Source: Runella defluvii
Lineage (GTDB): Bacteria > Bacteroidota > Bacteroidia > Cytophagales > Spirosomataceae
DNA length: 64,000 nucleotides
Reading direction: 5' to 3'
Assembly (NCBI RefSeq): GCF_014195535.1
Contig: NZ_JACIBY010000008.1
Span: 186,001 to 250,000 of the forward strand
Shown: piece by piece, positions 52,888 to 62,366 of the stretch
How positions within the stretch are numbered: position 1 is the stretch's first letter
Layout: the number at the start of each line of letters is the position of its first letter
The notes under the pieces: generated by a model
Database searches by the model: none
What the model saw: only the letters and a program-made list of their open reading frames with translations
Told to the model about the DNA's origin: nothing
Made by a program: the position numbers and the translations under genes

Positions 52888-53790
52888 CTAGAAACTTTCT
52901 TTTTGAAGCCAACTGGTGGGGGAAATACCAAAGTGTTTTTTAAAAGCTTTGCTAAAGGAATGGATGTCAGCAAAACCAGAGGCTATTGCTGCTTCAGTCA
53001 CCGATGCTCGTTCGCGACCAAGCAACTGAGCGGCATGATTTAGGCGTTTTTGGTGGAGGTATTGGTGGGGAGTGTGGCCAAAAACTTGTTTAAAAAGACG
53101 AAAAAAATGATACTCTGAAAGGCAAGCCTCGGTAGCGACGGTTTCGATGGCTAGTGGAAATTGAAAAAGCGCGTCGATGCACTCTTTGCCCCGATGAAGT
53201 CGGCGGTAGAGGTCTTTCTTTGTGGAGGGTTTAAGGCTGGGGATGGCATGAAGTTGCTTAAAAACAGGTATTTGGTCGGCAACGATTAGCTCCGAAAGCG
53301 TATAAAAAAAATCGTTTTCAATGGGGGAGTTCAATAAGTCATTCTGTAAAAAATCTGTATGAAGTTGCCGTAATAGGTGCCCTAAGCGGGTGTTGGTGGC
53401 CGAGTATTGTTGTTCCAAAAAAAGATGTGAGCTAAAAAAATGGCCTAAATTCGCGTCGGGATAAGCCGTATCTGGTCGCTGGCGACTGGCGACGACGTCG
53501 GCCAATAATTCAGGGACTATATTGATGCAAATTCCTTTCACAAATTCGCCTTTGTCTATTTCTACGTGACCATCGCTGGTATTGTTAGATAGCAAATAGT
53601 TGCCCGCCCCCACGGGATACGCCTGCCCGTTGAGGGTATAATGTTCGACCCCGTTGAGCACGTATTTAATGGCAAAACCGTGTGATTTGATGGGATGGTA
53701 AAATTCTTTCAATGACGAAACCACCAGCAAATTGTTGCGGAAATTGACTCCCTCCAATACATTTTTGGTTTGCTCCGATAAATGAACCAT
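52888..53790 (-). CDS. AraC-family transcriptional regulator
   Basis: 300 residues: N-terminal cupin-like sensing domain (about 20-90, FAIKYVLNGVEHYTLNGQAY) and C-terminal double helix-turn-helix: LAIETVATEACLSEYHFFRLFKQ and SVTEAAIASGFADIHSFSKAFKK, ending with FGISPTSW. It is a lone gene divergent from the antiporter, so it may control itself or the antiporter. No effector can be inferred. Confidence 0.93.
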   Translation of the reverse strand: MVHLSEQTKNVLEGVNFRNNLLVVSSLKEFYHPIKSHGFAIKYVLNGVEHYTLNGQAYPVGAGNYLLSNNTSDGHVEIDKGEFVKGICINIVPELLADVVASRQRPDTAYPDANLGHFFSSHLFLEQQYSATNTRLGHLLRQLHTDFLQNDLLNSPIENDFFYTLSELIVADQIPVFKQLHAIPSLKPSTKKDLYRRLHRGKECIDALFQFPLAIETVATEACLSEYHFFRLFKQVFGHTPHQYLHQKRLNHAAQLLGRERASVTEAAIASGFADIHSFSKAFKKHFGISPTSWLQKESF

Positions 53791-53880
53791 GGCGTTTTAA
53801 AGCGATAATTTTTCAAATAAAGTACTTATCCATTGCCGACAACCGATTATTTGATGAGTGGTGTAATTTTAATTTTTATG

Positions 53881-53888
53881 TACATTTG
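53881..53888 (+). promoter_or_regulatory. TAnnTTTG promoter element for the antiporter
   Basis: TACATTTG matches the Bacteroidota -7 consensus, 41 bp upstream of the ATG. A TTTG at 53850-53853 is the best -33 candidate though the 27-bp spacing is long. Confidence 0.4.
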
Positions 53889-53928
53889 AACGTCCACCTA
53901 CCCATCAAGCAACAAACCTCTTACATCT

Positions 53929-55500
53929 ATGATTGAACATTTTCCTTTTTTTCTCGCGCTGATTGTCGTCATTTTGTTACTGATTATGCTGGCCGACAAG
54001 ATAAAAGTAGCCTATCCTGTGCTGTTGGTCATCACGGGCTTAATCATCAGTTTTTTTCCTGGTATCCCAAAAATACAAATCAAACCTGAGCTAATTTTTA
54101 TCATTTTTCTGCCGCCGTTGTTGTACGATGCTGCCTTTGCCATGTCGTGGAAAGAACTGTGGCGTTGGAGGCGTATTGTTGGCAGTTTTGCATTCGTTGT
54201 GGTATTTTTAACGGCCTTTTCGGTGGCGTTGGTGGCCAATTGGTGCATTCCTGGCATTTCGTTGGCATTGGGCTTTTTGTTGGGTGGTATTGTTTCCCCG
54301 CCCGATGCAGTAAGTGCCAGTGCCATCTTAAAATTTGTGAAACTTCCACGACGAATGTCCTCCATCATGGAAGGAGAAAGCCTACTCAATGATGCTTCCT
54401 CGCTGATTATCTTTCGTTTTGCGATGCTCACCGTCGCCACGGGTCAGTTTGTTTGGCACGAGGCGGCGTTAAGTTTTGGGTGGATGGTCATTGGGGGTTC
54501 GGTGATTGGATTAGCGGTAGGTTGGTTGTTTATGAAAGCCCACCAACTATTGCCTACCGACGCCAACATTGACATTGTACTTTCGTTTGTGACGCCTTAT
54601 GTGATGTACATCGCGGCCGAAGAAGTCCACAGTTCGGGGGTCTTGGCGGTCGTGAGTGGTGGGTTGTTATTGGCCAACCGCAGACATATTTTTCTCTCAA
54701 GTTCGTCACGTTTACGGGGGGTAAACGTGTGGCAAAGCTTTGTTTTTGTGCTCAACGGCGTGGTCTTTTTACTGATTGGCTTGGACTTGCCCGAAATCCA
54801 CGAAGGGCTGAAACAAGAGGGAATTGCGCTCCCGTTGGCCATTGGATACGGCTTGGTCATTACCGCCGTGCTTATTATTGGGCGGATTATCGCTTCATTT
54901 GGCGCTGTGGTTACGACCAAAATAATGAGTCATTTTATACAAGTAGCTGATCCCAACCCAGGCTGGAAAGCCCCAGTTTTATTGTCTTGGTCAGGGATGC
55001 GCGGCGTTGTGTCGTTGGCGGCGGCGCTTTCCATTCCTGTAGAGGTAAACGGCGTTCCTTTTCCCCACCGAAACCTTATTTTGTTCATTACGTTTGTGGT
55101 GATTCTTACGACGTTGGTACTCCAAGGGCTTACGTTGCCGTGGCTGATTAAAAAGTTGGAACTGCCTGATTATGGGGATTATTTGCCCGAAGAAGAAACC
55201 GAAGCAATGCTAAAAAGGGGAATGGCCGAACATTCGTTGCACTATTTTCACCAAAACTATCGTAAACACCTCGTTACGAATGAAATACTACGGACTAAAG
55301 TGGCATTGTGGGAGCAAAAAAGCCATGAGGAACCTGAAGAACTGACCGAAGAAACCAAGCGCATTTACTTGGATGTATTGGAACAACAGCGGCTTTGGCT
55401 GCAAAATAAAAACAATACAGATGATAAAATCGACGAAGAAATTGTGCGAAAACTGTTGCACGGAATTGACCTAGATGAAGAGAAACTGAGGTACTCGTAG
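53929..55500 (+). CDS. CPA1-family Na+/H+ antiporter (NhaP-like)
   Basis: 523 residues, about 12 transmembrane helices. Hallmarks: FLPPLLYDAAFAMS, the conserved SPPDAVSASAILK (ion-binding ND/D region) and GESLLNDASSL, plus LSWSGMRGVVSLAAALSIP. The ~120-residue C-terminal tail is hydrophilic with a Glu-rich helix. It exchanges Na+ or K+ for protons at the inner membrane for pH and salt homeostasis. Monocistronic by position. Confidence 0.95.
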   Translation: MIEHFPFFLALIVVILLLIMLADKIKVAYPVLLVITGLIISFFPGIPKIQIKPELIFIIFLPPLLYDAAFAMSWKELWRWRRIVGSFAFVVVFLTAFSVALVANWCIPGISLALGFLLGGIVSPPDAVSASAILKFVKLPRRMSSIMEGESLLNDASSLIIFRFAMLTVATGQFVWHEAALSFGWMVIGGSVIGLAVGWLFMKAHQLLPTDANIDIVLSFVTPYVMYIAAEEVHSSGVLAVVSGGLLLANRRHIFLSSSSRLRGVNVWQSFVFVLNGVVFLLIGLDLPEIHEGLKQEGIALPLAIGYGLVITAVLIIGRIIASFGAVVTTKIMSHFIQVADPNPGWKAPVLLSWSGMRGVVSLAAALSIPVEVNGVPFPHRNLILFITFVVILTTLVLQGLTLPWLIKKLELPDYGDYLPEEETEAMLKRGMAEHSLHYFHQNYRKHLVTNEILRTKVALWEQKSHEEPEELTEETKRIYLDVLEQQRLWLQNKNNTDDKIDEEIVRKLLHGIDLDEEKLRYS

Positions 55501-55502
55501 CA

Positions 55503-55566
55503 GTGAAGAGGATGTTGGCGGTGTGGGAAGGATGTTAGCGGTGTGGGAAGGATGCTTACATCCTCC
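55503..55566. repeat. short direct repeat and CTTA-loop hairpin
   Basis: GGATGTTRGCGGTGTGGGAA occurs twice (about 55511 and 55531), followed by GGATG-CTTA-CATCC (about 55549-55562). The hairpin has the same CTTA loop as the array at 50041-50540 and the element at 8604-8626. It may also act as terminator for the convergent genes on both sides. Confidence 0.55.
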
Positions 55567-55579
55567 CCAACAGCATTGC

Positions 55580-56209
55580 CTAGAACGTAAAACCTACGCT
55601 GATTTGTCCCACGGAATTTTTGGCGTTACCCATAAATACCTTGGCGGCATCGCTCGTTGCTACTGGACGAAGCCCGTAATTGTAGCGAGTACCAATCATT
55701 AATTTGCCAAAATAGATGCTCAAACCTGCCGAAAGTCCGTAATCAATTTCGTTGAAATTGCCCTTGCCGAGTTCGATTTGAGTGGATCCTACATCGCTTT
55801 TACTTTTGGTGTTGGCATTGAGCAAATAGCCCCCGTAACCACCCGCGTGTAGGTCAACAAAATTGCCAATTTTATACGTTAGCAACACAGGAACTTCTAC
55901 ATAATCGAGGCTAAAAGTATTTTCTCCTTGAAACGTATTGAGAACGTTGTATCTGGCCGTCGTTCCTTTGTTGCTGTACCCAATTTCGGGTTGGAGATAC
56001 AATTTATTTTTCACCAAAGGTAATTGGGTAAATAAACTGGCGTGAAAGCCGTAGCGAGGGTTGCGGTCGGTAACTTCATCGATGTACATATTCGAGGCGT
56101 TTAGACCACCACGGATACCTGTTCTTGCTCTGTTTTCAGTGTCTTGAGCGAACGAAGTAAGGGCTGATGCTACAAAAGCGATGGCTAAAATGATGTGTTT
56201 GCGATTCAT
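55580..56209 (-). CDS. porin-like outer-membrane beta-barrel protein
   Basis: 209 residues from ATG 56209, chosen because it starts a signal peptide (MNRKHIILAIAFVASALTSFAQ). Alternating hydrophobic strands with RTGIRGGLNASN and the terminal aromatic GQISVGFTF fit the eight-stranded outer-membrane barrel family (PorT-like/OMP_b-brl). Probably structural or a small-solute channel. It lies 72 bp downstream of another small barrel gene. Confidence 0.85.
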   Translation of the reverse strand: MNRKHIILAIAFVASALTSFAQDTENRARTGIRGGLNASNMYIDEVTDRNPRYGFHASLFTQLPLVKNKLYLQPEIGYSNKGTTARYNVLNTFQGENTFSLDYVEVPVLLTYKIGNFVDLHAGGYGGYLLNANTKSKSDVGSTQIELGKGNFNEIDYGLSAGLSIYFGKLMIGTRYNYGLRPVATSDAAKVFMGNAKNSVGQISVGFTF

Positions 56210-56281
56210 GGCGATTGTTGATTTTAATGTTTGATAATGGTTGAATTTGAACAATAAAGAGTTGTGCGTAACTCGTTCCAC

Positions 56282-56755
56282 TTAAAAAGCATATCGGATA
56301 GAAATGGCGGCTTCGTCGCCCCAGAACCCATTGTCCACGCTGAAATTGAGGGTTGGTTTCCAGTCAATGCCGATGTTGATGGGTACTTCACGGAAGTTGT
56401 ATTCTAGTCCTAAAATAGCATCTAGTCCTGCGATGCTAGACCGTTGGTAAGGCGCGTAGCCACGGTTTCCTTCTCCCCAAATATAGACGTGGGCTCCTGC
56501 GCCATAGATGAAATTGAGGCGATTGATTCCCAAAAAGCGGGTGTGCCCTTCGATAAGTCCCGTCAGACCTACACCCCGCCAACGGGTAGAAACAATTCCT
56601 TCGAGGGCTACGTTACGCTTGGTAAAGTGCTTGATGGTGATCCCGTTGGTAGAACCTAAACGTAGTCCCACGGCCGTACGGTAATCTTGGGCAGAAGCAC
56701 TAAAGGCTGTGCTTAGGGTGGCTACTAAAGCGATGATGAAGAGGCGAGTTCTCAT
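56282..56755 (-). CDS. small outer-membrane beta-barrel protein
   Basis: 157 residues with signal peptide (MRTRLFIIALVATLSTAFSASAQ). Beta-rich, repeated Gly/aromatic strands (GLRLGSTNGITIKHF, NFIYGAGAHVYIWG, AISIRYAF) and a terminal Phe, the pattern of a small outer-membrane barrel. No specific family name. Sits between the porin-like and OmpA genes (gaps 72 and 35 bp), a likely operon. Confidence 0.8.
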   Translation of the reverse strand: MRTRLFIIALVATLSTAFSASAQDYRTAVGLRLGSTNGITIKHFTKRNVALEGIVSTRWRGVGLTGLIEGHTRFLGINRLNFIYGAGAHVYIWGEGNRGYAPYQRSSIAGLDAILGLEYNFREVPINIGIDWKPTLNFSVDNGFWGDEAAISIRYAF

Positions 56756-56790
56756 GGTTTTGGTATGTTAAAATAAGTTAGGTATGGTGC

Positions 56791-57513
56791 TTACTGGGCA
56801 TTAAAGGCCGATTGAGCGGCTTGTTGTTTTAATTTTTCGTTGGCAAAAATTCCAATTTCTACCCGACGGTTTTGCTGGCGTCCCGTTTCGGATGCGTTGC
56901 TTGCTATGGGATTTGCTTCGCCCAAACCGATAAGTTTTACCCGATTTGAGGCAACACCTTCGCTTACCAAGAAATTGGATACGGCAGCGGCGCGTTGTTC
57001 TGACAAGGTTTTGTTGAAGGCTTCGCTACCCACGTTATCGGTGTTTCCTTCAATGAGCAAATTGGTGTGGTCGTCGCTTTTGAGAGTGGCGGCCATTTTT
57101 CTCAAATTACCGAGTGTTTCGGGACGAAGTTTGGCCGAGCCAAAGTCAAACAGGAGTTGGTCGTTCATCGTGAGTTTTACCCCTTCTCCAACGCGTTCTA
57201 CTTTGGTATCAGGACCCAAATCTTGGCGAAGTTTTTCGGCTTTCTTGTCCATCGACTGCCCGATGATGGCACCCGTTGCGCCACCGACGGTTGCCCCAAT
57301 GATGGCCCCAATGGCGGTATTTCGGTTGTTTTTACCAATGATTCCTCCAATAACCGCTCCTGCTCCTGCACCAATCAAAGCGCCTGACTGCGTTTTTTTG
57401 AGCTTGGTTTTGGTCGTTTTTTTCTTCGAAGACGTTTGGGCTTGCGATGGTATATAGAGGCTCGGTGCTACTAATCCGAAACAAAGTAAGTAGGTGATTA
57501 TGCTCGTTTTCAT
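56791..57513 (-). CDS. OmpA-family protein with glycine-zipper domain
   Basis: 240 residues: signal peptide, a Lys/Thr-rich linker, a glycine-zipper segment with repeats such as GAGAGAVIGGIIG and GATVGGATGAIIG (about 44-88), then an OmpA C-terminal peptidoglycan-binding domain (FDFGSAKLRP, GNTDNVGSEAFNKTLSEQRA, LGEANPIASN, NRRVEI). It anchors the outer membrane to peptidoglycan. A GGGAAAAATGGGGCAA-type motif lies upstream (57656-57671). Confidence 0.92.
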   Translation of the reverse strand: MKTSIITYLLCFGLVAPSLYIPSQAQTSSKKKTTKTKLKKTQSGALIGAGAGAVIGGIIGKNNRNTAIGAIIGATVGGATGAIIGQSMDKKAEKLRQDLGPDTKVERVGEGVKLTMNDQLLFDFGSAKLRPETLGNLRKMAATLKSDDHTNLLIEGNTDNVGSEAFNKTLSEQRAAAVSNFLVSEGVASNRVKLIGLGEANPIASNASETGRQQNRRVEIGIFANEKLKQQAAQSAFNAQ

Positions 57514-57740
57514 ACTGTGTTGATGTTAAAGATTGACGCAGTAAAAGCTAAAAAAGCTGTTCCAGTTATTGTTGAATTTTGTACTAAGAAGTTGATATTC
57601 AAGGTTTTGATGTGGTTTTTGTTGGAGTTGTGGGTGAGGAAAAAGTGTAGAATATTTGCCCCATTTTTCCCAAATGGCCACAAAAAAAGCTACACCAAAA
57701 TTGATGCAGCTTTCGAAACATATAAAAAGCGGAAACCTTA

Positions 57741-58535
57741 TTATTCTTGAAAAACTTGTACATTGACCGTGAGCGATTGCAAATTAGCCGCTCCAAACTG
57801 CGTGACCATGGCTACGTCGGCGGCATCGCGGCCGTAGCCAAGTACGACCCGACAGCCTTGCGTTTGCGGTTGAACAGCATCAAAGGTGTACCATTGATTA
57901 CCGACATACGCTTCAAACCAAGCGTGCAGATCCATGTATTCGAGTTGGTCCAAAAAGCCGACCGTCATGCGGGCTGGAATGGACAAACTGCGGCACAATG
58001 CAATGGCAAGGTGGGTGAAATCGCGGCAAACCCCCACGCGTTGTTGCGCCGTATCGAGGGCTGTGGTAGTAGCGTTGGTAGTGCCATATTGGTAGCTAAT
58101 CGACTGATTAATCCATGTCCTTATTGCTTCCACTTGGGCATAACCTAGTTCGCTATTGCCAACAATTTCTCTGGCAAGATTTTGAATATCAATTAAATCG
58201 GATTGGCAATACCGACTAGCCAACAAATACATCATCACTTCATTGGGAAGCTCGGCTACAGGAATATAAACGGGTAGAGGAATGGCTGGCGCCAAATAAG
58301 GCTGCACAAGTGCCTCCACGTCGGTCGTGATAGTGACATCGCCAGCGGGTAAAATCGCACGCTGACATTGATTGCCGTAAGCATCAATGTATTCGGTAAA
58401 AGGTACGCTTGGCTGGATGCTAAACTGCTCCTTTACAATGGATTGCCCATCGTGGCGATACGGACGAAGCATCATCTGAACAGGCACAGGCTGGGGAATT
58501 TGGTAAATGAGGGTACTTTGGCCTTGGAGTTTCAT
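57741..58535 (-). CDS. transglutaminase-like protein
   Basis: 264 residues with no signal peptide. N-terminal beta domain, then the transglutaminase fold with the catalytic triad Cys170 (GVCRDF), His204 (LHAWFEAYV) and Asp219 (TFDAVQ). Members of this bacterial family are papain-like peptidases or amidohydrolases rather than cross-linkers. No partner gene is close. It is preceded by a terminator of the upstream lipoprotein gene. Confidence 0.9.
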   Translation of the reverse strand: MKLQGQSTLIYQIPQPVPVQMMLRPYRHDGQSIVKEQFSIQPSVPFTEYIDAYGNQCQRAILPAGDVTITTDVEALVQPYLAPAIPLPVYIPVAELPNEVMMYLLASRYCQSDLIDIQNLAREIVGNSELGYAQVEAIRTWINQSISYQYGTTNATTTALDTAQQRVGVCRDFTHLAIALCRSLSIPARMTVGFLDQLEYMDLHAWFEAYVGNQWYTFDAVQPQTQGCRVVLGYGRDAADVAMVTQFGAANLQSLTVNVQVFQE

Positions 58536-58546
58536 GAGAGGAAGTG

Positions 58547-58577
58547 AAAAAGTCCAGCTCCGTTGTGGAGCTGGACT
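58547..58577 (-). terminator. terminator of the coiled-coil lipoprotein gene
   Basis: AGTCCAGCTCC / GGAGCTGGACT around five bases, followed on the minus strand by a run of Ts. It lies 12 bp beyond the stop at 58590. Confidence 0.8.
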
Positions 58578-58589
58578 GGGGTGTAATGG

Positions 58590-59048
58590 CTAGTTTTCAA
58601 AATCTTTTTGCATGGCGTCAATGCGGTCGTTAAGGTCGCGTTTAAACTGTTTCCAGTCGCGCTTAACGTCTTTTTTTACTTCCGCCAAATCATCGTTTAG
58701 GTCGTTCAAGTTTTCTTTCAACTTGTCACGTTTTGCCTCTAATTTATCCTTTTCTTTGGCCGACGCCTTTTTGATTTTTGCGTTTAGCTCGTCAAGCTCA
58801 CTGTTGATGATTTGACGGCGATTTTCAATTTTAAGCGATAGCTCTTCACGGGCTTCTTTTATTTCTTCCGCCGTTTCTTCTTTGGCTTCTTTTACGTCTT
58901 CGGCTACGTTATCAGCCGCATCTTTTACCTCATCTTGGGCATTTTGTACGTTGTCGGCTACGTCGCGTTTTTCTTCGCGTGAGCAGCTTGACAATGAGAT
59001 GGTTCCGAATGCCAACATGGCGGCGACGATGATGGTTGCTTTTTTCAT
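58590..59048 (-). CDS. coiled-coil lipoprotein of unknown role
   Basis: 152 residues. Lipoprotein signal ending LSSC near residue 22. The mature part is highly charged with Lys, Glu and Asp heptads (KRDVADNVQNAQDEVKDAA and later EVKKDVKRDWKQFKRDLND), predicted to form long coiled coils. Similar lipoproteins are abundant in Bacteroidota and may link envelope layers. No known domain. Confidence 0.75.
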   Translation of the reverse strand: MKKATIIVAAMLAFGTISLSSCSREEKRDVADNVQNAQDEVKDAADNVAEDVKEAKEETAEEIKEAREELSLKIENRRQIINSELDELNAKIKKASAKEKDKLEAKRDKLKENLNDLNDDLAEVKKDVKRDWKQFKRDLNDRIDAMQKDFEN

Positions 59049-59080
59049 GATTTTGTGATGTTTATGAGTGAAATAGTATG

Positions 59081-60901
59081 TTATTCTTCGAGTGAATAAA
59101 TGAGGGCAGCATAAGCTCCCAAGGGAACTTGGACCAATAAATGTTTGGGGTCTTCGACCCCAACAGAAATGAAATCACTGGTAAAATGGTTGTCAAAATC
59201 GGCGTCGTAGCCGTCCCAGTCGCTGTTGAAACGCAGTCGCCAGTGCCCTCTTTGGGGAAAACGAATGCCAAAATCGTGGGCAGGTTCTTGCGAAAAGTTA
59301 ATGATAACAAGGGTGTTGTCGTTGTAGCCACCGTTTCGGAAACGATAAAAGACGATAATTTTAAGTTCATGGTCAAGGTGCAATACCATCGCGTGTTGTC
59401 CCGAAAGCCCAGCTGTGGTTTGGTGTTTGTTGAGCCTTAGATGAATCAAATCTCGGTAAAGTTTGGCAATACCTTTGTGGGCCGAAAGCCGATTCCAATC
59501 AATTGGGTCGGTATCATCAAACCATTTGTCTTCGAGCAATGCCTGTCCTTGAAAAAGCATCGGAATGCCTGGCGATGTGAGCGTAAGCACGGCTCCTAAG
59601 ATGGAACGTTTCTTGGCATACCAGTTATCGACGTCGCCTTCACCCGCAATTTCCTGAACAACCCGTGCCTTGCCGTTGGCCACTTCATCGTGCGATTCGG
59701 TATAAATGACCCGTTGAAAAGCGTCGTTGTTGTATTTGTGCGTAATGGCATGGGCAATCGCATCCATGTTTCGGTCGGCGTCGTGCATCGCAATGATGGC
59801 CTCCCGTACGGGGTGGACAAACTGTGCATCCCATTGGCTACTGTACCCAAGCCCACCGTTTGATACACTATCGGTGATGGATGAAAGGGTGTGGAGGTCT
59901 TCGGCAACGGTAAATTTGTGGGGAAATTTTTCCCTGATTTCCGAATTAATCCACTGTATCAATGAATAGCCTTCCGCTAAATCGTTGTCGGGGTTTCCGT
60001 CGGCGTTGACATTCCGCATGTACGGAATCATGTCCATTCGGAGGCCATCCAAACGATATTCTTCGAGCCACATGAGGGCATTGTCACGAATATACTGGCG
60101 TACTTCTGGCCGACCGTAATCGGGACGCGTGTCTCCCCAAGGGGTAGTGGCTCGCCAATCGTTGTAAAAATAAATTCCTCCAAGATTGTTCTCACTCCAG
60201 CCGTCAAACTGCCATAAGTCCATGTCAGTGGGGCCAAAGTGGTTATAAACGACGTCCAAAATAACGGCAATGCCTTTTTCGTGGGCGGCTTTTACAAAAC
60301 TTTTCAACCCCAACGGCCCACCATATTCCGATTCTACGGCGAAAGGATGCGCAGGGTTGTACCCCCACGAGTACCCGCCAGGAAATTCGGCAATGGGCAT
60401 AATTTCTACAGCATTGATTCCTAGTGCTTTAAGGTAGTCGAGGCGTTCGATGGCTGAATAAAAATCGCCAATTTGACCTTCCCCTTTTACGTTAAAAGTT
60501 CCAATGTGCAGTTCATAAATGACCATTTCGTTCCAGTTGGGCATCTGAAATGAGTCATCATTTGCCCAATCAAAATGTGGGTCATGCACGATGCTGTTGC
60601 CAACCGAATTGGTCAATTGTCGGGCATAAGGGTCGTTGCGCATCAATTCTGTAACCTCCGTGAAAAGCACGTATTTGTATTCCTGTCCAATTGTTGCGTC
60701 TGGAACATTGACCGACCAATACCCATTTTCTTCGTGCGAAAGGGGCGTTGCTTCCTTGTTCCAACTGTTGAAATCTCCAACTACCGATACTGCTTTGGCG
60801 TTGGGAGCCCAAACCCGAAACGAAACACCTTCCGAATGTGGTACGGCTCCCATGCCTGCAATGGTACTTGCTTGTATGTCTGAGATTTCAATTGTTTTCA
60901 T
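59081..60901 (-). CDS. GH13 alpha-glucan branching-type enzyme with CBM48
   Basis: 606 residues. CBM48 at about 20-95 (VSFRVWAPNAKAVSVVGDFN), GH13 barrel with YELHIGTF, GYNPAHPFAVES, DVVYNHFG, nucleophile Asp290 in DGLRMDMIPY, acid/base Glu334 in TVAEDLH, transition-state Asp405 in TESHDEV, and a C-terminal beta domain. It is shorter than E. coli GlgB (about 730 residues) because the first N-domain is missing, as in many branching-type GH13 enzymes; trehalose-forming relatives are an alternative. It acts on glycogen-like glucan in the cytosol. A TGGGGAA motif is 94 bp upstream (60995-61001). Confidence 0.88.
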   Translation of the reverse strand: MKTIEISDIQASTIAGMGAVPHSEGVSFRVWAPNAKAVSVVGDFNSWNKEATPLSHEENGYWSVNVPDATIGQEYKYVLFTEVTELMRNDPYARQLTNSVGNSIVHDPHFDWANDDSFQMPNWNEMVIYELHIGTFNVKGEGQIGDFYSAIERLDYLKALGINAVEIMPIAEFPGGYSWGYNPAHPFAVESEYGGPLGLKSFVKAAHEKGIAVILDVVYNHFGPTDMDLWQFDGWSENNLGGIYFYNDWRATTPWGDTRPDYGRPEVRQYIRDNALMWLEEYRLDGLRMDMIPYMRNVNADGNPDNDLAEGYSLIQWINSEIREKFPHKFTVAEDLHTLSSITDSVSNGGLGYSSQWDAQFVHPVREAIIAMHDADRNMDAIAHAITHKYNNDAFQRVIYTESHDEVANGKARVVQEIAGEGDVDNWYAKKRSILGAVLTLTSPGIPMLFQGQALLEDKWFDDTDPIDWNRLSAHKGIAKLYRDLIHLRLNKHQTTAGLSGQHAMVLHLDHELKIIVFYRFRNGGYNDNTLVIINFSQEPAHDFGIRFPQRGHWRLRFNSDWDGYDADFDNHFTSDFISVGVEDPKHLLVQVPLGAYAALIYSLEE

Positions 60902-61015
60902 GGCCTATTTGCTGTTTTCTAGTGGTTTAGAGTCTTGCTATTTAATATAAAAATCGTATGCCAAGCCCATTTGCTACCAATATTGGGTAAAAAATGGGGA
61001 ATTTATTCCCCGATA

Positions 61016-62218
61016 TTACGATGCTTTTTTGACAGGTTTTTTCTTGTGGAAAATAGCCTTTACTTCATCGGTAGTTTCGTGGATGGTTTCTACCAGTTCT
61101 CGTTCGAGGGCCTGAATTTTGGTGCTTTTTAGTTCGCGTTCTTTGTCCACCTCAGGTTCTCCCAAGACGTAACCGTAGGGTTTTAGGTAAGAAACTGAGT
61201 CAAAAATGACTTTCAAGATGGCCGTAAGTGGTAAAGCGAGGGCCATTCCTGCAATGCCCCACAGCATTTCGCCAAGAAACAGCGCTACAATAGCAGCCAG
61301 TGGGTTGATGCTGATTTTGGAACCCACGATGTAGGGCGTAATAAAATTTCCTTCTAAAATTTGGACAAAGAAAAAAATGCCAGCCACGCCGAGTGCATAC
61401 ATGGGCGATTCTTTGGTAACAAGCGCTACTACAATGGGCAGGATAGAACCGATGAGTATCCCAAAATACGGAATGATGAGCAAAATGGCCGCCAAAAAAC
61501 CAAAGAAAAAGGCCGATTGAATACCCAAAGCCAATAGCCCAATTGAATTTAGCGTACCTACAATAAGCGTCACCAGAAACAAGCCGTAGAGGTAATTGTG
61601 TACGACTTCATAAATTTTGCTAAAAACGCCGTTCAGCTTTGACTTTGGGGTGTTGCTAAAAACCTTGTACAAAAACTGCGTAAGCATGTTGCGGTAATAC
61701 AACACAAAAAAGATAAAAACGGGAACTATCGCGAGCATTCCGAGCATCGAGCCCGTGGTCGTAACGGCTGAACCAACCATATCGCCGCTTTTGGAGCTTA
61801 GGTTTTGGGTATATTCTTGCAGCTTATTCACTTGCATTTTGTGGGAAATCTTCAAATGCTCGTACGCCCATTGCTGTATCTGCGCCGCGCACGATTCCAT
61901 TTTGGAAAGCATTTGAGGGAGCATTTGCATAAATTCGTTGACCTCGTACCCAATCACAAAGCCAATCCCTACAAAGACGGCCGTAAACGCTAAAATAGCG
62001 AGGGTGATAGCCAACGTACTCGGAAGTCCCTTTTTTTCGAGCCATTGGGTAAGGGGAAACATGGCCATCGACAAAATGATGGAGAAGAGCAGCAGGGTAA
62101 CAATAGACCCCAAAATATGCATCCAGTACACCAATAATGTGACACTGAGCAATACGAAACCCAAACGGGCAACGTACGGAAGCTGAAACGCGGTAGGAGG
62201 TGTTGTAGTCGGTGGCAT
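61016..62218 (-). CDS. AI-2E-family transporter (PerM/UPF0118)
   Basis: 400 residues with about eight transmembrane helices: FVLLSVTLLVYWMHIL, GFVIGYEVNEFMQMLPQ, and the diagnostic LLIIPYFGILIGSILPIVVAL and FITPYIVGSKISINPLAAIVALFLGE segments. The family includes E. coli TqsA (AI-2 exporter) and also ion antiporters; the substrate is not determined. A basic C-terminal tail (KKPVKKAS) is present. It ends 115 bp upstream of the GH13 gene start, with no obvious link. Confidence 0.9.
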   Translation of the reverse strand: MPPTTTPPTAFQLPYVARLGFVLLSVTLLVYWMHILGSIVTLLLFSIILSMAMFPLTQWLEKKGLPSTLAITLAILAFTAVFVGIGFVIGYEVNEFMQMLPQMLSKMESCAAQIQQWAYEHLKISHKMQVNKLQEYTQNLSSKSGDMVGSAVTTTGSMLGMLAIVPVFIFFVLYYRNMLTQFLYKVFSNTPKSKLNGVFSKIYEVVHNYLYGLFLVTLIVGTLNSIGLLALGIQSAFFFGFLAAILLIIPYFGILIGSILPIVVALVTKESPMYALGVAGIFFFVQILEGNFITPYIVGSKISINPLAAIVALFLGEMLWGIAGMALALPLTAILKVIFDSVSYLKPYGYVLGEPEVDKERELKSTKIQALERELVETIHETTDEVKAIFHKKKPVKKAS

Positions 62219-62303
62219 ACGAGTAAAGGTTAAAAGACCTGTACTATACGCTTAAATCATTGTTCCAGTGGTTCGTGTGGCGAGTTCGTAGATGTTTTTC
62301 CCC

Positions 62304-62360
62304 ACCTTCCCGAAAGTTTCAAACTTTCGGGAAGGTAGCTGTTAACTTTCGGGAAGGTGG
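62304..62360. repeat. palindrome with a third arm downstream of ruvC
   Basis: ACCTTCCCGAAAGTTT, one base, then its exact reverse complement (62304-62336), followed by a further copy of the right arm (62344-62360). Arms of 16 bp and a GTTT-N-AAAC core as at 17829-17861, with different outer bases. No T-tract after it on the minus strand (AACTTGATT), but an A-run follows on the plus side. Confidence 0.7.
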
Positions 62361-62366
62361 AAAAAA

